Shown here one piece after another: positions 52,451 to 61,658 of a stretch of DNA of 64,000 nt. Source of the stretch: M3007 sp046316495 (GTDB lineage Bacteria > Bacteroidota > Bacteroidia > Chitinophagales > Saprospiraceae); the NCBI GenBank assembly GCA_046316495.1, contig JBKDAM010000167.1, positions 1-64,000 on the forward strand, in the 5' to 3' direction. The notes below the pieces were generated by a model. That model saw only the letters and a list, made by a program, of their open reading frames with translations, searched no databases and was not told where the DNA came from. Within the stretch, counting starts at the first letter, position 1. Each line of letters starts with the position of its first letter. The position numbers and the translations under genes are program-made.

Positions 52451-54102
52451 TTAGAGATAAGCTCCTTCGCTGTAACAAGTGCTGCATCACTAGGTGGATT
52501 GCCGCTGAGCATTACAGCGATGGAGCGAACTCGTTCTTCTTCGTTGAGTGGTCGAACGTTGGTAAGTGTACGGTCTTCCTGTATCTTTTTATAGACAAAA
52601 TAGTGTTTGTCTGCCTTTGCAGCGACTTGAGGTGTATGCGTTATGCAAATCACTTGGTGTCTTCTAGATAGTTCTTTTAGAATTTGTCCCATTTTCATTG
52701 AAACATCTCCGCTGACGCCTGCATCAATTTCGTCAAATATAAGGGTTGGTAAAGGGATAGCATCAGCAACGATACTTTTGGCACAAAGATTAAGCCTTGA
52801 GAGTTCACCGCCAGATGCAACGTCCTTGATTGGTAGAAACCGGCTACCAATATTGGTTGCAAATAAGAATTGTACGTCATCCAAGCCAGTATTGTTCAGC
52901 GTTGAGGTAGCGTTGATACTAACCTGCAGTCTGGCATGTGGCATAGAGAGCAGGGCCAACATCTCTTGTACTTTTTGCTCAAAGGAAGGGGCTACGGAGC
53001 GGCGGCGGCTACTTAATTGTTCGGCTTCCTTTTTAAGCTGGATTTCTTGTTGGGCGATGCTCTGTTCAAGGTCTGCAATAGCAGCGCTAAGATCAGTGAA
53101 TCCAGAAGTTTGTCGCTCCAAGTCTTCCTGTAACTGAATCAGAGCACGAACATCGTTTAAAGCGTGTTTTTTTTGTAATTTGTAAAGGGTGTTAAGCCGC
53201 TCGTGAATTTCGTTAATGCGTTGAGGTTCGTATTCTGTTCGCTCTGCAATCCGGTCACACTCTTTTGCAAACGCTTGAACCTCCTCTAATATCCCGTCTA
53301 ATTGTGCGCTGAGGCTTGATAGCTCCGGTGACAACTTTTTTACCGTGTTGATCGATCGACTAAGTTCAAGCAGTTGATTTGTGATATTAACTTCTGACTC
53401 TGCAAGAAGGTTGTAAGCCGCTCCAAAAGTTCGCTTGATTCCCTCAGCATTTGTTAGTCTATTTAGTTCATTTTCAAGCAGCTCTTGTTCTCCATCCGTT
53501 AATGCCGCCTGGTATAACTCTTCCAGTTGAAACCGCATGAACTCCATTTCTTTTGCGCCATTAGCGCTTCGCGAAATCATGTCCTCCAGTCTACGTCGAT
53601 CTGAAGAGTACTGTCTATATCCTTGTTGGTAGTTTTTCAGCAGGGGGCCATTGTTAGCAAGTGCGTCAATCATTCTAAGTTGAAAGTTGACACTGTGAAT
53701 ATCCAATGTATCGAACTGTTGATGGAGATCAATCAAGCTTTCGGTGAGCCGTTGCAGTAGTTGGTTGTTGACAGGGGTATCGTTGATGAAGGCACGGCTC
53801 TTCCCTGCTGGGGACAACTCCCTTCGAATAACCACCTCATCATCGTAGTCGAGCTCATGAGCACTGAAGAAGCCTTTTAGATCGTAGGAGGATACGTCAA
53901 AGAATCCCTCTACAACACACTTTTCATGTCCGTTATAAAAAATTTTGCTATCAGCTCGTTCCCCCATGATTAGCCCTAAAGCACCTAATAGGATGGATTT
54001 TCCTGCACCCGTTTCACCCGTTATAATGGTAAGATGATCGGAGCAATTAATAGTGAGCTCGTCGATCAGTGCGTAATTTCGGATAAAAAGCCTTTTTAGC
54101 AT
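52447..54102 (-). CDS. recN: DNA repair protein RecN
   Basis: SMC-like ATPase active in double-strand break repair. The 551 residues show the Walker A loop ITGETGAGKSILLG (about 27-40), an early IDLHQQFDTLDIHS segment, a long coiled coil (about 160-390), the signature ASGGELSRLNLCAKS, Walker B LIFDEIDAGVSG and the QVICITHTPQVAAKAD terminus. The length is normal. A -7 box (minus strand TATTTTTG, 54151-54158) lies 48 bases upstream. Confidence 0.96.
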   Translation of the reverse strand: MLKRLFIRNYALIDELTINCSDHLTIITGETGAGKSILLGALGLIMGERADSKIFYNGHEKCVVEGFFDVSSYDLKGFFSAHELDYDDEVVIRRELSPAGKSRAFINDTPVNNQLLQRLTESLIDLHQQFDTLDIHSVNFQLRMIDALANNGPLLKNYQQGYRQYSSDRRRLEDMISRSANGAKEMEFMRFQLEELYQAALTDGEQELLENELNRLTNAEGIKRTFGAAYNLLAESEVNITNQLLELSRSINTVKKLSPELSSLSAQLDGILEEVQAFAKECDRIAERTEYEPQRINEIHERLNTLYKLQKKHALNDVRALIQLQEDLERQTSGFTDLSAAIADLEQSIAQQEIQLKKEAEQLSSRRRSVAPSFEQKVQEMLALLSMPHARLQVSINATSTLNNTGLDDVQFLFATNIGSRFLPIKDVASGGELSRLNLCAKSIVADAIPLPTLIFDEIDAGVSGDVSMKMGQILKELSRRHQVICITHTPQVAAKADKHYFVYKKIQEDRTLTNVRPLNEEERVRSIAVMLSGNPPSDAALVTAKELISN

Positions 54103-54150
54103 GGGTTAGATTGACTGTTTAGCAGGATACGCCTTGTAGTTAAAGTCCTG

Positions 54151-54158
54151 CAAAAATA
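54151..54158 (-). promoter_or_regulatory. -7 box of recN
   Basis: Minus strand TATTTTTG matches TAnnTTTG, 48 bases before ATG 54102. It lies just downstream of the hairpin at 54180-54210. Confidence 0.4.
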
Positions 54159-54172
54159 GGTAGAATTACAAT

Positions 54173-54210
54173 AAAAAAATCCCTGTTACATATTTACTAC
54201 TGAACAGGGA
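54173..54210 (-). terminator. Hairpin with T-run between recN and cytochrome c
   Basis: TCCCTGTT (54180-54187) pairs with AACAGGGA (54203-54210), 15-base loop. On the minus strand a run of seven T follows (54179-54173), so it can end leftward transcripts, such as antisense read-through from the HhH gene, before recN. Confidence 0.5.
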
Positions 54211-54231
54211 CAAAACAAAAAAACAAACACT

Positions 54232-54261
54232 ATGAACAAACATTTGAAAAAAATGTATTAA
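54232..54261 (+). other. Nine-codon open frame upstream of cytochrome c
   Basis: ATG at 54232 followed by MNKHLKKMY and TAA, preceded by a purine/A-rich stretch (AAAACAAAAAAACAAACACT) typical of translation starts in this phylum. It may be a leader peptide of the cytochrome gene or a remnant of a lost gene. No independent support. Confidence 0.25.
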
Positions 54262-54324
54262 GTCCATTCTAGAATGCAAAAGTACGTTTTGGGGGTCAAC
54301 TTTTTAAAGAAACTATTCAATATT

Positions 54325-54681
54325 ATGAAATTATCAACTTTTCTAACATTGACAATGTTCGCCTTGTCCTGCACCTCTGCTTCTGAGGAAATTGAGAAGC
54401 AAGCGATGGCGGCGAGGACAAAAGGGGGATCATCTAGTACATTGGTAGATGGTATGGCTATCTACAGAAAGAACTGTATAACATGCCATGGCGCTGATGG
54501 GAAATTAGGCTTAAATGGTGCAAAAGATTTGTCTGCATCCATATTACCCCTACACGACCGCATTCAGATTATTACCAATGGTAAGAATCTAATGACACCT
54601 TTCAAGTCAATTTTATCAGAAGAGGAAATAAAAGCAGTGGCAGAGTATTCTGTTGGTCTGAGTCGTCAAAGTGATAAATAG
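54325..54681 (+). CDS. Cytochrome c lipoprotein
   Basis: 118 residues from ATG 54325, which gives a lipoprotein signal (MKLSTFLTLTMFALSC, Cys16); the frame back to 54274 adds 17 residues. A mono-heme domain follows: CITCHGADGKLGLNGAKDLS with heme-binding Cys51, Cys54 and His55, and a likely axial Met90 in KNLMTPF. Small class I c-type cytochromes of this kind shuttle electrons in the periplasm. Its last 16 bases overlap the convergent HhH gene. Confidence 0.87.
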   Translation: MKLSTFLTLTMFALSCTSASEEIEKQAMAARTKGGSSSTLVDGMAIYRKNCITCHGADGKLGLNGAKDLSASILPLHDRIQIITNGKNLMTPFKSILSEEEIKAVAEYSVGLSRQSDK

Positions 54682-55751
54682 GGTTTCGTTTTTTCGAACC
54701 AAATTGTGTTAAGCGTGGGAATTTTTAGGAGATCTTCTATCCTTTCAAATTTGCCATGTTGTTGTCTATAAGCAATGATCCATTTTGTTTGTTGAGCATT
54801 TATGTATGGATGTTGATTGAGTTGATCAAAAGAGGCGGAGTTTAATGGTATTGTAGATGGTTTTGTTTCCTGAAGAGTTAAAAAGGGTATAATTAACTGG
54901 TAAACACTGTCCGGCAGTCCAAGGGTTTCTGCAACTTGAGTAACTTGGGTGAAGCCTCCTAGTTTTTCTTTGAAGCGCATAATTTTTCCTGCCCAGGTTC
55001 TTCCAATACCCGGCAGGGAAACCCATTGTTCGTATGTTGCGGTGTTTATTTCAATGGGCTCGACGGATGGTTTTGAGGTCTTATTAACCTCTTTGGGTGG
55101 AATATATAAATGAGGAAATATTTTCGAATAGTCGGCATCGGTTAACGAGTAAAGCTTTTTGATCTCTTCTGTTCTCCTGAAAGAACCTCCCTTGGCTAAG
55201 TAGTTGATCCATGCTCTTCTGGCTTGGGTGGAGACTCCAACTTGTTTAAGTTGTTCTTCCGTAGCGGTGTTGGGGTTAATAGGATGAATTGTAACTGTGT
55301 CCTTTTGGGGGGTATATGTTTCCCTACTTTTTGCTTGGCTATCGTTGGATGGAAAATGGATCCATGGGTAGAGCCTTAGATAGTCCTCCTCTTTCAGATT
55401 ATAGATGCGCGCGAGGTCTTCCTTTTTTTTAAAAACGCCTCCTTTTTGTCTGTATTTTATGATGCTGGACACCGTTTTGGGTGGGATGCCTAGGTGAAGG
55501 AGCTCGGATTCTGTAGCGGTGTTTGGATCAAAGAAGAAAAGACGTTCGCCTTTAGCTTTGGTTTGTTGCGGTATATCAAATCCCACAACAGGGTCGTCGT
55601 ATGGTTTTTCCTGTTCTTTAGGCTGGATGATCCACCTATACAATGAAGGAGAAAGTAATAGTAGAAACAGCACGGTTGACAAGACAAGGATACCAAGGCG
55701 TTCTGTTTTAGTAAAATAAAAATAATCTCTCAGAGAGGGTTTAATTTTCAT
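54666..55751 (-). CDS. Membrane-anchored protein with four ComEA-type HhH repeats
   Basis: 361 residues: one N-terminal transmembrane helix (about 19-37, LGILVLSTVLFLLLLSPSL), a linker, then four helix-hairpin-helix units, each beginning N-[ST]-A: TATESELLHLGIPPKTVSSI (about 78-130), TATEEQLKQVGVSTQARRAW (about 161-215), TATYEQWVSLPGIGRTWAGK (about 238-290) and SASFDQLNQHPYINAQQTKW (about 302-358). ComEA has one or two; four is the enlarged Bacteroidota version. The likely role is binding double-stranded DNA on the periplasmic side, upstream of ComEC (encoded at 19610-21718). Confidence 0.82.
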   Translation of the reverse strand: MKIKPSLRDYFYFTKTERLGILVLSTVLFLLLLSPSLYRWIIQPKEQEKPYDDPVVGFDIPQQTKAKGERLFFFDPNTATESELLHLGIPPKTVSSIIKYRQKGGVFKKKEDLARIYNLKEEDYLRLYPWIHFPSNDSQAKSRETYTPQKDTVTIHPINPNTATEEQLKQVGVSTQARRAWINYLAKGGSFRRTEEIKKLYSLTDADYSKIFPHLYIPPKEVNKTSKPSVEPIEINTATYEQWVSLPGIGRTWAGKIMRFKEKLGGFTQVTQVAETLGLPDSVYQLIIPFLTLQETKPSTIPLNSASFDQLNQHPYINAQQTKWIIAYRQQHGKFERIEDLLKIPTLNTIWFEKTKPYLSL

Positions 55752-55841
55752 GGTAGGAAATAATTACGGTGAATGAAGAAGAATAAGACAAAGGTACAAG
55801 TAGGATTATGACTAAAAAAATAAATTTAGGTTCAGATTATA

Positions 55842-55849
55842 GACCTTTG
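55842..55849 (+). promoter_or_regulatory. -7-like box of tsaB
   Basis: GACCTTTG, one mismatch to TAnnTTTG, 14 bases before ATG 55864; identical to the box before the cyclase gene. Confidence 0.35.
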
Positions 55850-55863
55850 TGTTCTATTATTCT

Positions 55864-56574
55864 ATGGCAACTATTTTACAAATTGAAACTGCGACGGAGG
55901 TTTGCAGTGTGGCGGTTAGTATAGATGGGAAGATGGTTTCTTTTAGAGAGGAGCCTGATTGCCGTCAGCATATTGCTTATATTACAATACTAATGGAAGC
56001 GTGCTTAGGTGATGCCGGTATTGCAATCGGTCAATTGGACGCGGTGGCTGTCAGTGCGGGTCCGGGAGCTTATACCTCTTTGCGAACAGGTATTTCGACC
56101 GCAAAAGGGCTGTGTTATGCCTTAGACATCCCATTAATTTCGATTGATACGTTAGCAGCATTGGCTGCAGGGGCGTTTGAACAGGTCGGGCAGCCTGATG
56201 ATGTACTTTGTGTTTCTATGCTAGATGCTAGAAGAAACGAAGTTTGGTTGTCCGCTTTCAGGAATGACTTGAACGCACTTGTGCCTGCACAACCGTTGAT
56301 TCTGGATAACGGAGCCTTAGAGGGTTGGATTCAGGGTTTAAACCAAGGTAGGATTGAGGCAACGCTGCTTGCTGGGAACGGTCAGGATAAAATTAATAGT
56401 AGTAGTTTTGGAAATAACACCTATATTCGCACTGCTAAAAGCTGTTCTGCGCGTTTTTTAACGCAAATTGCGGAAAAAAAGTATAGAAACAAGGAGTTTG
56501 AGCTTTTAGCAACCTTTGAACCATTTTATATGAAGCCGCCTAATATTACTCAGCCGGCGAAGATTAATCCTTAA
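55864..56574 (+). CDS. tsaB: tRNA threonylcarbamoyladenosine biosynthesis protein TsaB
   Basis: Partner of TsaD in making t6A37 of ANN-decoding tRNAs. Start at ATG 55864 (MATILQIETATEVCSVAVSI) gives 236 residues and the classic N-terminal strand; the frame to 55849 only adds five residues. Signatures: DCRQHIAYITILMEACLGDA, LDAVAVSAGPGAYTSLRTGI, STAKGLCYALDIPLISIDTL and SMLDARRNEVWLSAF. It is a single gene facing away from the HhH gene. Confidence 0.93.
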   Translation: MATILQIETATEVCSVAVSIDGKMVSFREEPDCRQHIAYITILMEACLGDAGIAIGQLDAVAVSAGPGAYTSLRTGISTAKGLCYALDIPLISIDTLAALAAGAFEQVGQPDDVLCVSMLDARRNEVWLSAFRNDLNALVPAQPLILDNGALEGWIQGLNQGRIEATLLAGNGQDKINSSSFGNNTYIRTAKSCSARFLTQIAEKKYRNKEFELLATFEPFYMKPPNITQPAKINP

Positions 56575-56712
56575 AGTATTCACTTGTTTATTTAATCTTA
56601 CTTGTTTTTTTGCCTCCGGTACTTGTTGTTTAGGCAGTAAAGCGTTACATGGTAGATGTTTCGATTCATCGCATGGTTTTACTGTTCTGGTTGTATTTAA
56701 AATCCAAATTTT

Positions 56713-57048
56713 ATGGCAAAGTCAAAAAACGAAACGTCTCAATCGGCACAAGATCAAAATTTCCAAATTGATTATAGTGAATTACGAAAAGCTGTGCTTG
56801 TTCTTCGTGCGTTAAACCATAAGTTGCGGCAAAAAATGCTGGAGCTTATAGATCAAGGAGCTCGCCTAACGGTTTCTGAAATTTATATTAAGCTTCGCAT
56901 CGAGCAGAGTGTAGCTAGCCAGCACCTTGCCATTCTTCGGCGCGCGGGGGTAGTTAAAACGGAGCGAAGCGGAAAGTTTATTTATTATTCGATTGACAAA
57001 CAGCGCATCAAGCAGATATCATCTTTGGCTGCTGAGTTGGTTGCTTAA
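56713..57048 (+). CDS. ArsR-family winged-helix regulator
   Basis: 111 residues with a single winged helix-turn-helix: LRALNHKLRQKMLELIDQGA, LTVSEIYIKLRIEQSVASQH as recognition helix, LAILRRAGVVKTERSGKFIY as wing. No cysteine or His metal-sensing motif (no CVC) is visible, so it is unlikely to be an arsenic or zinc sensor. The ATG-led start follows a disordered N-terminus rich in Ser/Gln. No obvious target promoter is nearby; the flanking genes are tsaB and an M23 peptidase. Confidence 0.85.
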   Translation: MAKSKNETSQSAQDQNFQIDYSELRKAVLVLRALNHKLRQKMLELIDQGARLTVSEIYIKLRIEQSVASQHLAILRRAGVVKTERSGKFIYYSIDKQRIKQISSLAAELVA

Positions 57049-57167
57049 GGTCGGTTCCTATTTTAGATTGAAACGTGAATAGCTGTGGCTGTGACTATAA
57101 TATTTTAGATGGCTCTTCAATATTTTAGTTCAACTATGTAATTTTACCCAGGTATAAACACGAATGG

Positions 57168-58931
57168 ATGAAACTACTTAAAAAAGCCACCTTTTCTGCG
57201 TTATTAATTTTACCTGTTTTTTCTATACATAGCCCGGGTAAAGAACGTACCCCAAAAGATCCAATTGCTGTGGTTGCAGCATATCCGAAGGATTTTTTTA
57301 TCTCTCCAGTAGATAATCCTTTATTGGTTTCTGGGACATTTGGAGAGCTTAGGAACAACCATTTTCATGCTGGTTTGGATTTAAAGAGTAAAACGGGGGG
57401 CGTTGGTCAAGCGGTCTATGCCGCTGCCGCGGGTTATATTGATCAGATAAAGGTTCAAAGCAGTGGTTACGGTAATGTGTTGTACATTAAGCATCCGAAT
57501 GGTTATTCCACAGTTTATGCTCATTTAGAAAAATTTAGTCCACATTTAGCCAGTTTAGTAAAGGAGGTCCAGTATAAACGGGAGAAATTTGAGGTAACTA
57601 TTGATTTGCCCAAGGACAAGTACCCGGTTCGAAAGGGAGAGGAGATTGGAAAAATGGGAAACTCGGGAGGAAGTACAGGTCCACACCTACACTTTGAGGT
57701 TAGGGCAGCTGGCAAGGCTATTAACCCTTTATTGTTTGGAATTCCTGTTGGGGATAACCGACCTCCAGAGGTTCGGGAGATGAAAGTATATTTGTTGAAT
57801 GAGCGCCGGGAGGTAATAAGCTCTTTACCATTGCCGGTAGAGAGGCGAAAAGAAGGCGTTTATGGTTTGAAGGGTGGTCAGGAGGAGAAGCGGATTGGTG
57901 CATGGAGAATTGGTTTGGGTATTAAGGTATATGATAAGAGTAACGCAACAAGTAACAATAATGGGGTGTATGCTCTAAGTGTTTTTGCTAACGGGGTATT
58001 AGTATACAGCTGGACGGCAGAGACCTTTCACATTGAGGAAACTAGGTATTTGAATGCGCACTGTGATTACTCAGCACAAAAGAAATTTGGTGCCTGGTTT
58101 CATCGGTTGTTTGTACTACCAGGAGACAAATTATCCATGTATGAACGTACAGAGAAAATGGGCTCAATTGCGCTTAGTGCTACTCAGCCAACCGAAGTAA
58201 CCGTTGTTGCGATGGATGCTGCAGGAAATAAATCAAATGTTAAGTTTACGTTATTCAGAGATACCAATATGTTGCCACTAGAACCTGTGGCTTATCAATA
58301 TCTGTTTCCAGTTGAGCAGGAGAACAACCTGCAGTTGGCGGAGTTTAACTTATCGATGCCTAAGGGGTCTTTATATGAGGATTTAAAGTTGAAATATTAT
58401 TCAGAATTAAGTAACAGAGCAGATGTATATTCTTCTCTGCACCGCCTTCACGAATACACTACTCCTGTTCACCGATTCTTTGATATGGGTATTTTACCAA
58501 CAACGCTCCCTATGGAGCTTCGCAAGAAGGCTTTCGTTGCTCGAATTGGAGGGAGAAAACCAGATAATTGTGGAGGGGTTTGGAAAAATGGCTTTTTAAC
58601 AACACAAGTCCGCTCTTTTGGAACTTATTGCATTATGGTTGATGAAACGCCCCCTACCATATCAGCAGTGGTATTTGATTCCGATATGCGCAACAAGGCT
58701 GCTATGTCTTTTCGAATTACAGATAATGTCGATGTAACGGATAAGGCAGATGCACTTAATTGGAGAGGAACCATTGACGGCAATTGGGTTTTGTTTGAAT
58801 ATGACAAAAAGCGGGATCGGTTAACGCACTGGTTTGATAGCCAATTACAGCCGGGCCTACACAAATTATCGTTGGAGGTAACCGATGATCGAGGTAATCG
58901 ATCTGTTTTTGAGCGTTCTTTCAAGCGTTAG
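57168..58931 (+). CDS. M23-family peptidoglycan endopeptidase-like protein
   Basis: 587 residues: signal peptide (about 1-22), then an M23 (LytM) domain at about 50-180 with zinc ligands His67 and Asp71 (NHFHAGLDL), His119 in VYAHLEKF, and the HxH pair His173/His175 in TGPHLHFEVR. The active site is complete. The rest (about 190-587) is beta-rich with a final Ig-like repeat (PTISAVVFDSDMRNKAAMSF, LHKLSLEVTDDRGNRSVFER). Such M23 proteins trim peptide cross-links or regulate other hydrolases. Confidence 0.9.
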   Translation: MKLLKKATFSALLILPVFSIHSPGKERTPKDPIAVVAAYPKDFFISPVDNPLLVSGTFGELRNNHFHAGLDLKSKTGGVGQAVYAAAAGYIDQIKVQSSGYGNVLYIKHPNGYSTVYAHLEKFSPHLASLVKEVQYKREKFEVTIDLPKDKYPVRKGEEIGKMGNSGGSTGPHLHFEVRAAGKAINPLLFGIPVGDNRPPEVREMKVYLLNERREVISSLPLPVERRKEGVYGLKGGQEEKRIGAWRIGLGIKVYDKSNATSNNNGVYALSVFANGVLVYSWTAETFHIEETRYLNAHCDYSAQKKFGAWFHRLFVLPGDKLSMYERTEKMGSIALSATQPTEVTVVAMDAAGNKSNVKFTLFRDTNMLPLEPVAYQYLFPVEQENNLQLAEFNLSMPKGSLYEDLKLKYYSELSNRADVYSSLHRLHEYTTPVHRFFDMGILPTTLPMELRKKAFVARIGGRKPDNCGGVWKNGFLTTQVRSFGTYCIMVDETPPTISAVVFDSDMRNKAAMSFRITDNVDVTDKADALNWRGTIDGNWVLFEYDKKRDRLTHWFDSQLQPGLHKLSLEVTDDRGNRSVFERSFKR

Positions 58932-58962
58932 AGCCCCAAGTGCCTCCACCCTAGTTAGCATT

Positions 58963-59349
58963 CTAGTAAACAGAAGGATCTAATTTGTTTTTTCCAAAAA
59001 AGAGGACTTGTTCTTTTCCTTGGTGCTCCATTTTTACTTTCAAGGAGTCGGATGACTGATAAATAACCTTAATTAATTTTTGTGTTGCTTCTGGGTTGGT
59101 CGTATCTGTTAAGGACAGGTAGTTTGCCGTGGATTCCCAGTGTCCCGCTTCCGAGTACATACCGATGGATTTAAAGTGGTACTTATTGGAAGACCAGAGC
59201 CTGAGTTGTACGGAGTCAAGAGGGATTTCAATGGGTTTTCCATCTTCAAAAAAGGCCACAGCCTGCCAACTACCACAAATTTCTTGTTCATCAAGAGAGC
59301 AGGCGGTGGTGTTAACCAAAAGCAGCAGAAAAATAAAGAGGCGAACCAT
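58963..59349 (-). CDS. Small lipoprotein of unknown function
   Basis: 128 residues from ATG 59349: lipoprotein signal MVRLFIFLLLLVNTTAC (Cys17), then a compact beta-rich domain (EICGSWQAVAFFEDGKPIEI, LRLWSSNKYHFKSIGMYSEA, GHWESTANYLSLTD, LKVKMEHQGKEQVLFFGK). The GxW start and strand pattern recall lipocalin-like small lipoproteins of Bacteroidota, but I cannot name a family. Convergent with the M23 gene. Confidence 0.65.
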   Translation of the reverse strand: MVRLFIFLLLLVNTTACSLDEQEICGSWQAVAFFEDGKPIEIPLDSVQLRLWSSNKYHFKSIGMYSEAGHWESTANYLSLTDTTNPEATQKLIKVIYQSSDSLKVKMEHQGKEQVLFFGKNKLDPSVY

Positions 59350-59484
59350 GGTAGTCATGTTTTGATTATTTCACAAAATTAAGTGAAGCACATGCGTTTA
59401 CCTAGTGGGGCACTAATATTTGACGAATTTTCCTCTTGTCTCCGCATAATTTCATTGGTTTAGCGTTTCTTTGTCTCGGCTTAC

Positions 59485-60693
59485 ATGAATATCTACCAAA
59501 AAAAAACATATTGGAAGTGGTACTTGGCTGCGGCTGCGGTCTTTATAGTCAGTATTACTCTTTGGTACACCAAAAGTCTAGCAGATAGGCTTTCGGCAAG
59601 AGAAGATCAACAAGCGCAGCAATTTGCTGAGGCATTACGTAATCTTGCAAAGACCAGTATGGATGAAGGGCAGCAAGGTTGTGAGTGTGATGTGGAGTTA
59701 CATCGATTAGTTATTACACAGAACACTACGGTTCCAGCTGTACTATTGGATGAGGGCTGGAACATTATAGAATACCGCAACATTGGAGATCCATCTAGTG
59801 TCTTGGATACTAGTTTAATAAGAAAAGAACTTGGGCGAATGGCTGCGGTTTGGAGTGATACTATAGAGGTTTCTGTTCCACCGTATTTCAGAAATTATTT
59901 AGTTTATTCAAGGTCTAATTTGTTGACTTGGTTAAAGTGGTACCCGTATATTCAACTACTTTTAATAGGAGCGTTCATTTCTGTAGGCTATATTGGATTT
60001 AGTGCCTCTCGTAAAGCACAAGAAAATAGAGTTTGGCTTGGGATGGCAAAGGAGACAGCTCACCAGCTCGGAACCCCAATTACAGCAATAATGGGTTGGA
60101 TAGAGGCGATTAAAGCTACTAATGAAGCAGATGCAACTACGCTTGAAATGCTGGATGAGTTAAACAAGGATGTGTTAAGGCTCGAGTTAGTATCGGATCG
60201 ATTTTCCAAGATTGGCTCCCAACCCGAACTGACACCTGAGAATCTTTATTTAGCCTTGGAGCGAAATCGCGAGTACATGCAGCGTCGTTCCCCTAGAAAA
60301 GTGATCTATCATTTTCCCAATCCAGCTCAAGAACCTGCTATTCATGTATTGACCAACGCGCACTTATTTGACTGGGTAATCGAGAACTTAATTCGAAATT
60401 CAATTGATGCAATGGAGAGCGGTGTCGGTGAAATCAGGGCAGATGTGATGCAAGACGGTAAGTACGCAATTATCGAAATAACGGACACAGGGAAAGGGAT
60501 TCCGAGTGGAAAGCATAAAACTATTTTTAAGCCGGGCTATTCAACTAAGACACGCGGTTGGGGTCTTGGCCTATCTCTTTCGAAGCGTATTGTCGAGCAA
60601 TACCATAATGGGAAGATTGCGGTAAAGCGTTCTGAGCCAGGTAAAGGTGCCACCTTTTCAATTCGTTTACCGTTGGCCTCAGAAAAAGGATAG
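59485..60693 (+). CDS. Membrane sensor histidine kinase
   Basis: 402 residues: transmembrane helix 1 (about 12-28), a periplasmic sensor region (about 30-150) with a CECD cysteine pair, helix 2 (about 154-173), then the kinase. The H-box reads AKETAHQLGTPITAIMGW with phospho-accepting His193, followed by N-box NLIRNSIDAM, G1 ITDTGKGIPSG and G2 RGWGLGLSLSKRIVEQYHNG. The Glu-Thr-Ala-His-Gln-Leu H-box is a Bacteroidota variant of the usual SHELRTP. No response regulator is adjacent. It ends 28 bases before rfbD. Confidence 0.9.
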   Translation: MNIYQKKTYWKWYLAAAAVFIVSITLWYTKSLADRLSAREDQQAQQFAEALRNLAKTSMDEGQQGCECDVELHRLVITQNTTVPAVLLDEGWNIIEYRNIGDPSSVLDTSLIRKELGRMAAVWSDTIEVSVPPYFRNYLVYSRSNLLTWLKWYPYIQLLLIGAFISVGYIGFSASRKAQENRVWLGMAKETAHQLGTPITAIMGWIEAIKATNEADATTLEMLDELNKDVLRLELVSDRFSKIGSQPELTPENLYLALERNREYMQRRSPRKVIYHFPNPAQEPAIHVLTNAHLFDWVIENLIRNSIDAMESGVGEIRADVMQDGKYAIIEITDTGKGIPSGKHKTIFKPGYSTKTRGWGLGLSLSKRIVEQYHNGKIAVKRSEPGKGATFSIRLPLASEKG

Positions 60694-60721
60694 CAAAGCG
60701 ATAAAACAAGTTGGAACAATC

Positions 60722-61606
60722 ATGATCTTAATTACTGGAGCGAATGGTCAACTAGGCCAGTGTTTTAGGCAGCTCGCTGAAGAGAGAGGTGTAAGAAATA
60801 TCCTTTTTTGTGATTCCTCCACGCTTGATATCTCTGACGGGAAAGCCGTTCATTCGTATTTTAGGGAACACTCCATTCGGTGGTGTATTAATTGTGCAGC
60901 CTATACTATGGTCGACAGAGCAGAGTTGGAGATGTCGGCAGCCTATAGAGTCAATGTTACGGGTGTTAGGAATCTCGCTAATGCATGTGCTCAAAACAAT
61001 GCAGGACTTATCCATTTTTCAACGGATTATGTCTATCAGACTCAACAGAACAGACCGTACGAAGAGACAGACAGAACACGTCCTGTTGGGGTATATGCAA
61101 AAACAAAACTGGCGGGGGAACGTGCAGCTTTGAAAATAAATCCGCTGGGTACGATGGTGATCCGGACATCTTGGGTATACGCAGCGCATGGACACAATTT
61201 TGTTAATACCATGTTGCGTCTTGGGTTGGAAAAAGAAGAAATTGGAGTGGTTTTTGATCAAATCGGTACTCCCACTTACGCACCTGACCTTGCTTTAGCT
61301 GTTTGGGAACTATTAGAACGGTCAAATACGGAGGTTAATTTGAAACACCAAATGGCAGGTATCTGGCACTATTCCAATGAAGGTGTTGCGAGCTGGTATG
61401 ATTTTGCCGTTGCAATAATGGAACTAGGTGGAAGAACTTGTGTGGTCAGGCCAATTGAAAGCCGCCAATACCCCACTCCAGCATCCCGACCATTTTTTAG
61501 TGTATTAAATAAGAGAAAGATAAAAGAGGCCTTTGGTCTTACTATCCCACATTGGCGAACCAGTCTTCAGCGGTGTATAGAGATAAAGCTGGACAAGTCG
61601 ATTTGA
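60722..61606 (+). CDS. rfbD: dTDP-4-dehydrorhamnose reductase
   Basis: NAD(P)H-dependent last step of dTDP-L-rhamnose synthesis. ATG 60722 gives 294 residues starting MILITGANGQLGQCF with the Rossmann GxxGQLG motif; the longer frame to 60647 runs inside the kinase gene. Also present: NCAAYTMVDRAE, HFSTDYVYQ, the catalytic Tyr-Lys pair in VYAKTKLAGE, and VIRTSWVYAAHGHNFVNTML. rfbA, rfbB and rfbC are not adjacent, so the pathway is encoded elsewhere in part. Confidence 0.93.
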   Translation: MILITGANGQLGQCFRQLAEERGVRNILFCDSSTLDISDGKAVHSYFREHSIRWCINCAAYTMVDRAELEMSAAYRVNVTGVRNLANACAQNNAGLIHFSTDYVYQTQQNRPYEETDRTRPVGVYAKTKLAGERAALKINPLGTMVIRTSWVYAAHGHNFVNTMLRLGLEKEEIGVVFDQIGTPTYAPDLALAVWELLERSNTEVNLKHQMAGIWHYSNEGVASWYDFAVAIMELGGRTCVVRPIESRQYPTPASRPFFSVLNKRKIKEAFGLTIPHWRTSLQRCIEIKLDKSI

Positions 61607-61646
61607 ATTTGTTTGTAAAAAAACAAAACAAAATGTAGCAAACCCA

Positions 61647-61654
61647 TAACTTTG
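61647..61654 (+). promoter_or_regulatory. -7 box directly before rmuC
   Basis: TAACTTTG matches TAnnTTTG and ends four bases before ATG 61659. If used, transcription would begin at about the start codon itself (leaderless mRNA). Confidence 0.4.
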
Positions 61655-61658
61655 CTGC

